A stretch of DNA of 64,000 bases from Lachnospiraceae bacterium (GTDB taxonomy: Bacteria; Bacillota; Clostridia; Lachnospirales; Lachnospiraceae), in NCBI GenBank assembly GCA_015057585.1, contig SVEF01000002.1, positions 124,001-188,000 of the forward strand, written 5' to 3'. The notes below the pieces were generated by a model, which saw only the letters and a program-made list of their open reading frames with translations, ran no database searches and had not been told where the DNA came from. Shown in pieces: positions 1-8,857 of this stretch (the first letter of the stretch is position 1; each line of letters starts with the position of its first letter). A program made the position numbers and the translations under genes.

Positions 1-1
1 C

Positions 2-2050
2 GAAATCAGTGTCAAGGTAACCCATACGGATATTGCGGATTCCAGATGGTTTACCGGAAGCGGCATTACAAGAAAGGTAACGCTTCTCATTGAGGAACCG
101 GTACATCCGGCGGAATACGGCTGTTTCTTTACGGCAGAGGAAATCAGCGAAGAAACTGCGGTATTAAAGGTAGCACATGAAATTACAAATACTGCGGCAG
201 AGACAAAACAGGTAAAGGTGACAACGCGGTGGTATGAGCTTCCTGTATACGGAGCGGCAGAAACTGCTGTAACTGCAAATGCAGTGGCAGAGGTAGAAGG
301 AACAACTATGGTGCCGGCAGGAGAGAAGGCTGAATTGCTGCTTCAGACGGCAATGACAAATCCAAAACTCTGGTCTGCGGAGCAGCCGCATCTTTACCGC
401 ATGGAAACCTGGTATGAAGTAGACAAAGAACAATATCTGGTACATACGGAAAAGGTCGGAATCCGTTCCATTTATTTTGATGCGGATAAGGGATTTTTCT
501 TAAATGGCGTGGAAACCAAATTCAAGGGCGTTTGCGTGCATCATGACGGAGGTTGCCTTGGTGCTGCCATGAAGGCAGAGGTTTGGCAGAGAAGACTGGA
601 ACTGTTAAAGGAGGCCGGCTGTAATGCCATCCGTTGCAGTCACAATCCGCACATGCCGGAACTGTATGAATTGTGTGACGCCATGGGATTTCTCATGATG
701 GACGAGGCGTTTGACGAATGGGAGAACCCGAAAAACAAGTGGTCCACCGGGCACAATGTCTATCCGCCGAAGCATCAGGGCTACTACGAAGATTTCCCGC
801 AGTGGCATGAGGCGGATTTAAAGGCAATGGTACTTCGTGACCGCAATCATCCTTCGGTTGTCATGTGGAGTATCGGAAACGAAATTGACTATCCGAATGA
901 CCCGTATTGCCATCCGTCGTTTGCAACGATGACCGGAAATAACGACGCCAACAAACCGGCACAGGAAAGACAGTACGATTTTAACAAGCCGAATGCAGAA
1001 CGGCTGGTTGTGCTGGCAAAGCATCTGGTGAACCTGGTAAAAGAAGTGGATACCACCAGGCCGGTGACCCTGGCAGCAGCGTTTCCGGAACTTTCTTCCC
1101 ATCTGGGATTTTTAGATCCGCTTGATGTGGCGGGTTATAACTATAAAGAGCAGTTTTATGAAGAAGACCACAAGAGATTCCCACATCTGCCGATATTGGG
1201 CAGTGAGAACGGGCACGGCTATCAGGCGTGGCTTGCGGTGAAGGACAATCCGTATATTTCCGGACAGTTTTTATGGACCGGTATCGATTACCTCGGTGAG
1301 GCGCATGGCTGGCCGATTCACGGCTCGGGGGCAGGTATTGTGACGACGTGTGGTTTGCCAAAGCCGGAGTTTTACCGCAGGAAGACATTCTGGACGGAGG
1401 AGACGTTTGTGCGCGTAGCAACCAGACGCAATAAAGAGGGCATTCCTCACTGGTGGCCGATGAACTTTTCCTGGAATTATGAGGAAGGGGAAAATGTACT
1501 CGTAAAGTGCTATGCGCCTTTGCGGAAAGGAGCGTACGTGACACTTTGCTTAAACAGTGAAGAAATCGGAAGACAGACCGAATATGCAAAGGACGGCTCG
1601 TATCAGTTTGAAACTGTGTATGCACCGGGTAACCTGACGGCAAAATTCTGCGCAGAAGATGGTAGTGTGCTGGCAGAAGATAGTCTGTGTACGACCAAAG
1701 AAGCAACGGAACTTTCCTGCAAACTTTGGAAGAGTCCGGATGCCCGTACGGGAATTTCCTATGAAGAGGGTTCTAAAGAAATAGGATATCTGTATCAGGT
1801 GCTGGTAGAACTTAACGATGAAGAAGGAAACCGTGTGGTGACGGCCGAGGAGGAAATCCGTGTGCAGGTATCCGGTGATGGAGAATTGATCGGTATAGAC
1901 AATGGAGACCTTGCGGATGTGACCCCGTTTTCTTACGACCGGAGGAAGACACATCGCGGTACACTGGTGGCTTATGTCAGAAGATGTGGTGCAGGGGAAA
2001 CTTGTATACAAGTTCTTGGGGTTGGCAAAAAAGTAGTCCTGAATACCTAA
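2..2050 (+). CDS. Glycoside hydrolase family 2 beta-galactosidase (5' end outside window)
   Basis: The reading frame is open from base 2, so the start codon lies upstream; 682 codons are visible. The first ~70 residues contain the WFTGSGI segment typical of the GH2 N-terminal jelly-roll domain. The immunoglobulin-like and TIM-barrel domains follow. The barrel shows the conserved HNPHMP segment (about nt 640-660), the acid/base Glu in SIGNE (about nt 868-882) and a likely nucleophile Glu in GSEN (about nt 1198-1209). GH2 enzymes of this type release beta-linked galactose, or related sugars, from oligosaccharides. There is no secretion signal in the visible part, and with the sugar ABC importer downstream it probably works in the cytoplasm on imported oligosaccharide. 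Exact substrate specificity cannot be read from sequence; a beta-glucuronidase or mannosidase relative is possible but less likely. Confidence 0.88.
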   Translation, partial: EISVKVTHTDIADSRWFTGSGITRKVTLLIEEPVHPAEYGCFFTAEEISEETAVLKVAHEITNTAAETKQVKVTTRWYELPVYGAAETAVTANAVAEVEGTTMVPAGEKAELLLQTAMTNPKLWSAEQPHLYRMETWYEVDKEQYLVHTEKVGIRSIYFDADKGFFLNGVETKFKGVCVHHDGGCLGAAMKAEVWQRRLELLKEAGCNAIRCSHNPHMPELYELCDAMGFLMMDEAFDEWENPKNKWSTGHNVYPPKHQGYYEDFPQWHEADLKAMVLRDRNHPSVVMWSIGNEIDYPNDPYCHPSFATMTGNNDANKPAQERQYDFNKPNAERLVVLAKHLVNLVKEVDTTRPVTLAAAFPELSSHLGFLDPLDVAGYNYKEQFYEEDHKRFPHLPILGSENGHGYQAWLAVKDNPYISGQFLWTGIDYLGEAHGWPIHGSGAGIVTTCGLPKPEFYRRKTFWTEETFVRVATRRNKEGIPHWWPMNFSWNYEEGENVLVKCYAPLRKGAYVTLCLNSEEIGRQTEYAKDGSYQFETVYAPGNLTAKFCAEDGSVLAEDSLCTTKEATELSCKLWKSPDARTGISYEEGSKEIGYLYQVLVELNDEEGNRVVTAEEEIRVQVSGDGELIGIDNGDLADVTPFSYDRRKTHRGTLVAYVRRCGAGETCIQVLGVGKKVVLNT

Positions 2051-2088
2051 AAAAATTCACAATTCATATGGCAATTTGTCGAAGTTCA

Positions 2089-2097
2089 TGATATAAT
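2089..2097 (+). promoter_or_regulatory. Extended -10 promoter before the RDD gene
   Basis: TG-A-TATAAT is an extended -10 element about 110 bases before the RDD gene start. No good -35 hexamer is visible at 16-18 bases upstream, which is common for extended -10 promoters. Inference from sequence only. Confidence 0.45.
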
Positions 2098-2205
2098 GTA
2101 CTGTACCTATGGTCGTATTGCGCCCTTTTTTAGGAACTTTTCGGGAAAGTTCCGTGCTTAGAACACGTGCGACGGGAATCATTACATAGAGAGGGTGAGG
2201 TAAGT

Positions 2206-2964
2206 TTGAGTATACAAAAAGCGGATTTGTGGAAGAGAGCATCCGCTGCGCTTTTCGATTTTATTATGCTTTGCATTCTGGTTGTCGGTTTTGCATTTAT
2301 GATTTCCGCGCTGGTTGGGTATGATAAACGTATCGGGAAGCTGGAAACAGTCTACGAAAAGTACGAAGAAAAATATGGTATTTCGAGAGACATCACGATG
2401 GCGGAAATCGAAATGATGACTCCGGAAGAACAGCAAAAGTACAAAGATGCAGATGCGGAGATGTTTGAAGATGCCGAATATCAGAACGCAATCATGATGG
2501 TATTTTCGCTGACGCTGGTAATCGTATCCTTAAGTGTTTTGTTTTCGTACCTGATTTGGGAATTCATCATTCCGCTCCGTTTGAAAAACGGACAAACCCT
2601 TGGTAAAAAAATTTTCGGTGTCGGGGTAATGAGAGAAGACGGAATTAAGGTGACGGCACCTCTTCTGTTTATCCGGGCAATTCTCGGGAAATTTACCATT
2701 GAAACCATGGTTCCGGTGCTGATGATTATTATGCTGTTCTTTGGAACAATCGGGATTACAGGTTTGCTTACATTGGGACTGATTCTGCTGTTGCAGATTA
2801 TTTTACTTATAGTAACCAAGACAAATTCAGCCATTCATGATGTGCTTGCAAAGACGGTGGCAATTGACCTGGCAAGCCAGATGATATTTGAGGATGAAGA
2901 ATCGTTGGTGGAATATAAGAAAAAGTTGTACGCAGAAAAAGCAGCCCGCGAAAGTTATTTTTAG
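2206..2964 (+). CDS. RDD family integral membrane protein
   Basis: A 252-aa membrane protein. I chose the TTG start at 2206 because GAGGGTGAGG lies just upstream; an in-frame GTG at 2167 lacks such a site. The RDD family signature is visible near the N-terminus (LWKRASAALFDFIML), followed by a first membrane segment, a charged Glu/Lys-rich loop of about 60 residues, and then three further hydrophobic segments. The segment LKNGQTLGKKIFGV between membrane helices is highly typical of RDD proteins, and the C-terminal tail is charged and cytoplasmic. Some RDD proteins act as transporters or sodium-proton antiporters, but most have no assigned function. It precedes the ABC importer by 47 bases and may be co-transcribed with it. 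Confidence 0.8.
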   Translation: MSIQKADLWKRASAALFDFIMLCILVVGFAFMISALVGYDKRIGKLETVYEKYEEKYGISRDITMAEIEMMTPEEQQKYKDADAEMFEDAEYQNAIMMVFSLTLVIVSLSVLFSYLIWEFIIPLRLKNGQTLGKKIFGVGVMREDGIKVTAPLLFIRAILGKFTIETMVPVLMIIMLFFGTIGITGLLTLGLILLLQIILLIVTKTNSAIHDVLAKTVAIDLASQMIFEDEESLVEYKKKLYAEKAARESYF

Positions 2965-3011
2965 CTTTGCGGCATAAATAAAAAAACAACAAACATAGGA
3001 AAGGGAAATGT

Positions 3012-4115
3012 ATGAAAGTTGTATTACAAAATTTAACCAAAATTTTTCCTAGCCGAGACAAGAAATCAAACACAGAAGTTGTTGCGGTAAACGATTTCAC
3101 ATTTGAGATTCCGGATGGTAAGCTCGTTGGCTTACTCGGTCCGTCCGGTTGCGGAAAGAGTACCACACTCTACATGATCAGTGGCTTACAAAAGCCATCC
3201 AGTGGTAAGATTTTCTTTGGCGATGACGATGTAACCGAGTTGTCCACAGAAAACAGAGGTATCGGTCTGGTATTCCAGAACTACGCTCTGTATCCACACA
3301 TGACTGTTCTGCAGAACATTCTTTTCCCACTTCAGAACCTGAAGGGTGCAGACAGACCAACAAAAGAAGAAATGCTTGAGAGAGCACACTACGCAGCAAA
3401 ACTCGTTCAGATTGACGAACTCATGGAACGTAAGCCAAGCGAACTTTCCGGTGGTCAGCAGCAGCGAGTAGCTATCGCAAGAGCTCTTGTTAAGATGCCT
3501 CGCGTACTTCTCCTTGACGAGCCGTTATCGAACCTCGATGCACGTCTCCGTCTTCAGACCAGAGAAGAAATCAAGCGTATCCAGAAGGAAACCGGTATTA
3601 CTACCGTATTCGTAACACACGACCAGGAAGAGGCTATGAGTATTTCTGACGTGATTGTTGTTATGAAACTTGGTGTGGTTCAGCAGATCGGTAAGCCTCA
3701 GGATGTTTATGACAGCCCTGAGAACCTGTTCGTTGCTAAGTTCCTCGGAACACCGCCTATCAACGTATTCTCCGGCCGTGTAGAAAACGACAAGTTATTT
3801 ATCGGCGACGAAGCAGTGCTTGACATCACAGGTGTTGAGAACCAGGAAGTTACCATCGGTATTCGTCCGGAGGGCTTTATCCTGGATGAGAACGGACCAT
3901 TTTCTTGTAAGTTAAGCAACGTAGAAGTTATGGGTCGTGACGCGAGTGTAGTTGCTACCAGCGAGGCTTCCTTAAACCCAATTCTCCGTGCTATTATCAA
4001 TTCCGATAATAAGGTAGATACAACAAAGGAAACCGTAAGATTTTCCGTGAAGCCTCATAAGGTATTCCTGTTTAACAAGGATACGGAAGAGAGAATTTAC
4101 TACGAGGTGAAGTAA
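3012..4115 (+). CDS. Sugar ABC importer ATPase (MsmX/UgpC-like)
   Basis: A 367-aa cytoplasmic ATP-binding subunit. Walker A is GPSGCGKST (residues ~43-51), the Q-loop is VFQNYALYP, the signature LSGGQQQR lies near residue 145, Walker B LLLDEP follows, and the switch His is in FVTHDQEEA. The ~130-residue C-terminal TOBE-type extension is standard for the CUT1 carbohydrate uptake class. In Firmicutes one such ATPase often serves several importers. It is followed after one base by the first permease gene, so the four importer genes from here to 7458 form one operon. Codon use is strongly biased, as in highly expressed genes. Confidence 0.93.
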   Translation: MKVVLQNLTKIFPSRDKKSNTEVVAVNDFTFEIPDGKLVGLLGPSGCGKSTTLYMISGLQKPSSGKIFFGDDDVTELSTENRGIGLVFQNYALYPHMTVLQNILFPLQNLKGADRPTKEEMLERAHYAAKLVQIDELMERKPSELSGGQQQRVAIARALVKMPRVLLLDEPLSNLDARLRLQTREEIKRIQKETGITTVFVTHDQEEAMSISDVIVVMKLGVVQQIGKPQDVYDSPENLFVAKFLGTPPINVFSGRVENDKLFIGDEAVLDITGVENQEVTIGIRPEGFILDENGPFSCKLSNVEVMGRDASVVATSEASLNPILRAIINSDNKVDTTKETVRFSVKPHKVFLFNKDTEERIYYEVK

Positions 4116-4116
4116 T

Positions 4117-5061
4117 ATGGTTGACAATAGACAGCAATGGAAGGCGTGGCTGTACCTGTCACCTGCAATTGTATTATTGCTTGTGTTTACCGTATGGCCG
4201 ATTTTCAATACCTTGCGTATGGCGTTCTTAGAGGGCTACAGCGAGCAGTTGGTGGTGCGCGGAGAAACGTTTACGTTCGGTATCGGAAACTTCTTAAAGG
4301 TTATTAAGTATAAGGATTTTATTACGTGTATGAAGAACACCGTGTTGCTTTGTGTACTGACGGTGCCGATTTCTACACTGCTTGCATTACTGATTGCGGT
4401 TGCACTTAATTCCATTAAGGGATTACAGAGATTCCTGCAGACAGTATTCTTCCTGCCATATGTGACCAACTCGATTGCTATCGGTATGGTTTTTGCCGCA
4501 ATGTTCAACATTGTAGGCAGTTTCCATGGTACGCAGAATGAGATTATCCAGACGGCAGGTATTATCAATAATGTTATTGAGTTTTTTGGCGGAGAAAAGA
4601 TTAACTGGATTAATGTAGGTTCCACCTATGCCGCAAATATTACCGTAATGGTAGTGTATATTGTATGGAATGCGCTTCCGTTTAAGATTTTAGTATTGCT
4701 CGGCGGTCTTCAGGCGATTAATAAGCAGTATTACGATGCGGCAAAGGTAGACGGTACATCCCGTAGAAGAATCTTTACCCGCATTACAGTGCCGTTACTT
4801 TCCCCGATGCTTGCGTATGTTATCATCACAGGCTTTATCGGCGGATTCAAGGAATATACCAGTATCGTAGGTATTTTCGGCGAAACCATGGGACCTCCAA
4901 ACGATGCAGGACGTCTGAACACGATGGTCGGATTTATTTATGACCAGCTCAGCTCAAAGCATCACGGACGTGCCAGTGCTGCTGCGTTAATTTTGTTCGT
5001 TGTGATTTTTATCGTAACGCAGATTAACATGAAGGTCGGCAAGAAAAATATTCATTATTAA
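4117..5061 (+). CDS. Sugar ABC importer permease (MalF/UgpA type)
   Basis: A 314-aa membrane protein with about six membrane helices. The first begins at residue ~12 (LYLSPAIVLLL). The EAA loop that contacts the ATPase is visible as YYDAAKVDGTSRRRIFTRITVPLL in the C-terminal half. This is the first of two permease subunits of a CUT1-type importer, together with the genes on either side. It starts one base after the ATPase stop codon and is separated from the second permease by 12 bases. The substrate is unknown; the neighbouring beta-galactosidase suggests a galactose-containing oligosaccharide. Confidence 0.92.
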   Translation: MVDNRQQWKAWLYLSPAIVLLLVFTVWPIFNTLRMAFLEGYSEQLVVRGETFTFGIGNFLKVIKYKDFITCMKNTVLLCVLTVPISTLLALLIAVALNSIKGLQRFLQTVFFLPYVTNSIAIGMVFAAMFNIVGSFHGTQNEIIQTAGIINNVIEFFGGEKINWINVGSTYAANITVMVVYIVWNALPFKILVLLGGLQAINKQYYDAAKVDGTSRRRIFTRITVPLLSPMLAYVIITGFIGGFKEYTSIVGIFGETMGPPNDAGRLNTMVGFIYDQLSSKHHGRASAAALILFVVIFIVTQINMKVGKKNIHY

Positions 5062-5073
5062 GAGGGGTGCAGT

Positions 5074-5970
5074 ATGTCAGCAAAGAATGAAATCAACGTA
5101 ATGCGTGAGAGAGACATGCAGCAGGTATCCGCAAGACAGAAAGTAGTAAAAACCCTTGTTAAAGTGGGTGTTTATGCATTCCTGATTGCAATGGCGCTTG
5201 TGGTTCTCTTCCCATTTTACTGGATGCTCATTTCCTCTGTAAAAACACTTGATGAATACAGACTGAGTATTCCAACGTTCTGGCCTCAGAAGATTATGTT
5301 AAGTAACTATGCGGAGGCATTTTCCACCGCAAATCTGGGCAGATTATTTATGAACACATTATATGTCGGTGTGGTTTCCACACTGTTATCGTTAGTCATC
5401 ACCGTGCTCTGTGCGTTTGCGTTTGCAAGACTGGAGTTTAAGGGCAAGGATACCATGTTTGGTCTGATGCTTGCTACGATGATGATTCCTGGTGAATTGT
5501 TCACCATTACCAACTACCAGACCGTAACCAATTTCGGATGGACCGGTACGTTTACCGTACTTATTGTTCCGTTTTTGGTTAGCGTATTCTATATTTATTT
5601 ATTACGTCAGAACTTTTTACAGATTCCAAACGAACTGTACCTGGCTGCAAAAGTTGACGGTACAAGTGATCTGAAGTATTTGTGGAAGGTTATGATTCCG
5701 CTTGCTCTGCCAACCCTGATTTCCATTACCATCTTAAAGATGATGGGTGCATGGAACTCCTATATCTGGCCGAGACTGGTTGCAAACGATGAAGCGCACA
5801 GACTGATTACCAACGGTCTTAGAAACGCTTTCACTACAACCACGGGTGACGTAAACTATCCGGTACAGATGGCAGCCGTTGCTATCGTATCCGCACCTCT
5901 GTTCCTCGTCTTTATTTTCCTTAGAAAGTACATTATGGCGGGCGTGAGCAGAAGTGGTATCAAGGGTTAA
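5074..5970 (+). CDS. Sugar ABC importer permease (MalG/UgpE type)
   Basis: A 298-aa membrane protein with six predicted helices, the second permease of the CUT1 importer. The N-terminal cytoplasmic stretch is unusually long (~25 residues) before the first helix (ALVVLFPFYWMLISS, typical of MalG-type subunits). The EAA loop is visible as ELYLAAKVDGTSDLKYLWKV. An AGAGGGG ribosome binding site precedes the ATG. Between its stop codon and the binding-protein gene lies a short AT-rich spacer with the direct repeat ATCTTATTTT; no strong terminator is seen there. Confidence 0.92.
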   Translation: MSAKNEINVMRERDMQQVSARQKVVKTLVKVGVYAFLIAMALVVLFPFYWMLISSVKTLDEYRLSIPTFWPQKIMLSNYAEAFSTANLGRLFMNTLYVGVVSTLLSLVITVLCAFAFARLEFKGKDTMFGLMLATMMIPGELFTITNYQTVTNFGWTGTFTVLIVPFLVSVFYIYLLRQNFLQIPNELYLAAKVDGTSDLKYLWKVMIPLALPTLISITILKMMGAWNSYIWPRLVANDEAHRLITNGLRNAFTTTTGDVNYPVQMAAVAIVSAPLFLVFIFLRKYIMAGVSRSGIKG

Positions 5971-6045
5971 TAGGCACCATAAAAGCCTATAACATAAATC
6001 ATCTTATTTTATCTTATTTTATTAAAAGCGGGAGGACATAAAAAG

Positions 6046-7458
6046 ATGAAGAAACGTATTTTATCCATGCTTCTCATCCTTGCCATGACAGTAGCCATGA
6101 TGACCGGCTGTGGCGGCGGTAAGACAGCAGCAGAAGCAAACTTTGACGTACCTGAAGTAGGTTACGACGGAAGTGAAGTTACTATTAAGTTCTATCACAC
6201 CATGGGTGCAAATTTAAGAGAAGTTCTTGACCTCTATATCACAGAGTTCAACAAGCTTTATCCGAACATTCACATTGAGCACTCCCAGGTGGGTGGTTAC
6301 GATGATGTTCGTGAGCAGATTGCTACGGAAATCACAGCAGGTAACCAGCCAAATATCGCATACTGCTATCCTGACCATGTTGCTATGTACAACATCTCTT
6401 TAGCAGTTGCTACACTGGACAACTTAATCAACAGTGAAATCGAAGTAACCAGAGCAGACGGCTCCAAGGAAATCCTTGGTCTTACAAAGGACCAGCAGAA
6501 TGATTTCATTGCAGGTTACTACAATGAAGGTAGAGAATTCGGCGATGGCTTAATGTACACATTACCATTATCCAAGTCCACAGAAGTTCTTTACTACAAC
6601 AAGACATTTTTCACAGAGCACAACATTGCTGTTCCTACTACATGGGATGAGTTAGAAGCAGTATGTAAGAAGATTAAGGAAATCGATCCTACCAGCATTC
6701 CTTTGGGATACGACAGTGAAGCAAACTGGTTCATCACAATGTGTGAGCAGTTAAATACTCCTTACACAAGTGCAACCGGCGATCACTATCTCTTCGATAA
6801 CGATGACAATAAGGCATTCGTTAAGAGATTCAGAGACTGGTACCAGAGTGGTTACTTAACCACACAGAACATCTATGGTGCATATACTTCCGGTCTGTTC
6901 ACAGCAACTACCGGTTCCAAGAGTTATATGTCCATCGGTTCTTCTGCAGGTGCTACCCATCAGCGTCCTTCTAAGGGCGACAATGGCCAGTACCCATTTG
7001 AAGTAGGTATTGCTACCATCCCTCAGGCAAATCCTGATGCTCCAAAGGTAATTTCCCAGGGACCAAGCTTATGTATCTTCCAGAAGGAAAATCCTCAGGA
7101 AGTAGTAGCATCCTGGCTGTTTGTAAAGTTCTTAACAACAAACGTAGATTTCCAGGCTGAGTTCTCTGTAGCATCCGGTTATGTTCCGGTACTTAAGTCC
7201 GTAGCTGAAAATGCAGGCTATAAGGCTTATCTTGCAAAGGCAGACGGCGGTGACAACATCACAGCTCTTTCTGCAAAGATCTGTATGGAACAGGAAAGTG
7301 CATACTACACATCTCCTGCGTTCAACGGTTCTTCGACTGCACGTGACGAAGTAGGTTCCTTACTTAGTAAGTGTATCTCTGAAGTTACTACAGATGTTGA
7401 CGGTTTAATCAATGACGCATTTGAAGATGCTATTGCTGAATGTGAGTACAATGAATAA
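6046..7458 (+). CDS. Extracellular sugar-binding lipoprotein of the ABC importer
   Basis: A 470-aa family 1 solute-binding protein. A basic N-terminus and hydrophobic stretch end in a lipobox with Cys22 (MMTGC), so the mature protein is anchored to the outer face of the membrane. The body has the two-lobed pattern of carbohydrate-binding proteins (for example VTIKFYHTMG near the start and LPLSKSTEVLYYNKTFF in the middle). GGGAGG stands 10 bases before the ATG. It captures the sugar for the two upstream permeases. The next gene starts within its last codons (ATGAATAA overlap), indicating translational coupling. Confidence 0.92.
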   Translation: MKKRILSMLLILAMTVAMMTGCGGGKTAAEANFDVPEVGYDGSEVTIKFYHTMGANLREVLDLYITEFNKLYPNIHIEHSQVGGYDDVREQIATEITAGNQPNIAYCYPDHVAMYNISLAVATLDNLINSEIEVTRADGSKEILGLTKDQQNDFIAGYYNEGREFGDGLMYTLPLSKSTEVLYYNKTFFTEHNIAVPTTWDELEAVCKKIKEIDPTSIPLGYDSEANWFITMCEQLNTPYTSATGDHYLFDNDDNKAFVKRFRDWYQSGYLTTQNIYGAYTSGLFTATTGSKSYMSIGSSAGATHQRPSKGDNGQYPFEVGIATIPQANPDAPKVISQGPSLCIFQKENPQEVVASWLFVKFLTTNVDFQAEFSVASGYVPVLKSVAENAGYKAYLAKADGGDNITALSAKICMEQESAYYTSPAFNGSSTARDEVGSLLSKCISEVTTDVDGLINDAFEDAIAECEYNE

Positions 7459-8809
7459 TATGTTAAAAAGAATTTCCTATGCTTTATTACTCTGTCTGAC
7501 AATCACCCTTTTGGGTGGTTGCCAGTCGGGTACTACAGGCAAAAATCCAAGTAATAATCCGACAAATGTTCCGGAACTGACAGAAATCGTAGATTATGCC
7601 GATGCCGTGACATTTGACAAAATGTCCGGAAGGGTATCTTGTGAGGTTACGGTAAAGACGTTTGTTGACGGCGACACCGTACACTTTAATGTACCGACTT
7701 CCGTAATGCCAAACGGCGTATTAAAAGCAAGATTCCTTGCAGTTAATACACCGGAATCCACAGGTAAGATTGAAGAGTGGGGAAAAAAGGCATCTAAATT
7801 TACAAAAGAAACGTTGTCTAAGGCGACATCGATTATCATCGAATCTGATACAGCAAGCTGGAATGCCGATTCGACCGGCGACAGATACCTTGTATGGATT
7901 TGGTACAAAACAGCAGATTCTGCCACATACAGAAACTTAAATATTGAAATTCTGCAGGAGGGACTTGCGATTGCAAATGCTTCCTCGAACAATAGCTACG
8001 GTGATACCTGTATGAAGGCAATTAATCAGGCAAAGGCGCAGAAGCTGCATGTGTATTCCGGACAGAAGGACCCGGATTTCTACTATGGTGATTCGGTTGA
8101 ACTTACCATAAAAGAACTTCGTGCCAATCCGGAAGCATATAACAACATGAAAGTTGCATTTAACGGTATTGTTACCGTGAATAACGGTAATAATAGTGTT
8201 TACGTAGAAGAATACGATCCGGAAAACGATATGTATTACGGATTCGCAATTTACTACGGCTTTAATTTATCCGGTACGGGTCTTGAGATCTTAAATATCG
8301 GAAATGAAGTCCGCATTGTAGGTTCTCTTCAGTACTATGAGACCGGAGGCACCTGGCAGGTGGCTGACTTAAGTTATCGTATCATGAAGCCGGACGATCC
8401 AAGTAATATTCAGAAGTTAAGCGAAGGACACAAGCCATCCTATGTTCTTACAACACCGGAGCAGTTCCTTAGCGGCACTGTGGATATTCTTGTGAACGAA
8501 GAAATGAAGACATATAAGTACGCAGAAATGGCACTCAATACGACAATCCGTATGGAAAACTTAAAGGTTGTGGATGTGTATACCACGCAGAACGAAGAGA
8601 GTTCTTCCAACGGTGCCATGACACTGACCTGTGAAGCAAACGGCTACACAATTTCGGTGCGTACCGGTGTCCTTTATGACGATAACGGAAATCTGATTAC
8701 CGAAAGCGCTTATATGGGTAAGACCATTGACGTAAACGGTGTCATTGATTACTTTGACGGAGGTTATCAGATTAAGGTATTTTCCGATGAAAATATTACA
8801 GTAAAGTAA
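7451..8809 (+). CDS. Surface lipoprotein with staphylococcal-nuclease (SNase-like) domain
   Basis: About 452 aa. Two starts are possible, ATG 7451 (overlapping the previous stop) or ATG 7460; either gives a lipoprotein signal with lipobox LGGC. Residues ~50-200 match the SNase fold: VDGDT, then RFLAVNTPES (the Arg and Glu equivalent to catalytic Arg35 and Glu43 of staphylococcal nuclease) and GDRYLVW (equivalent of Arg87). The calcium-ligand Asp of the DTPE motif is Asn here, as in some other family members. The C-terminal ~250 residues look like one or two OB-type domains. It probably cleaves nucleic acid at the cell surface, though activity is not proven. Its placement behind a sugar importer is unexpected. 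Confidence 0.8.
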   Translation: MNNMLKRISYALLLCLTITLLGGCQSGTTGKNPSNNPTNVPELTEIVDYADAVTFDKMSGRVSCEVTVKTFVDGDTVHFNVPTSVMPNGVLKARFLAVNTPESTGKIEEWGKKASKFTKETLSKATSIIIESDTASWNADSTGDRYLVWIWYKTADSATYRNLNIEILQEGLAIANASSNNSYGDTCMKAINQAKAQKLHVYSGQKDPDFYYGDSVELTIKELRANPEAYNNMKVAFNGIVTVNNGNNSVYVEEYDPENDMYYGFAIYYGFNLSGTGLEILNIGNEVRIVGSLQYYETGGTWQVADLSYRIMKPDDPSNIQKLSEGHKPSYVLTTPEQFLSGTVDILVNEEMKTYKYAEMALNTTIRMENLKVVDVYTTQNEESSSNGAMTLTCEANGYTISVRTGVLYDDNGNLITESAYMGKTIDVNGVIDYFDGGYQIKVFSDENITVK

Positions 8810-8857
8810 CGATTGAACTTATTGAAATGTGCCGACGGGCACGGAAAGAGGATAAGT

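Noticed and set aside
981-1706. Long open frame antisense to the beta-galactosidase gene
   Set aside because: No ribosome site, no recognisable domain, and it lies wholly opposite a well-supported gene; a shadow frame.
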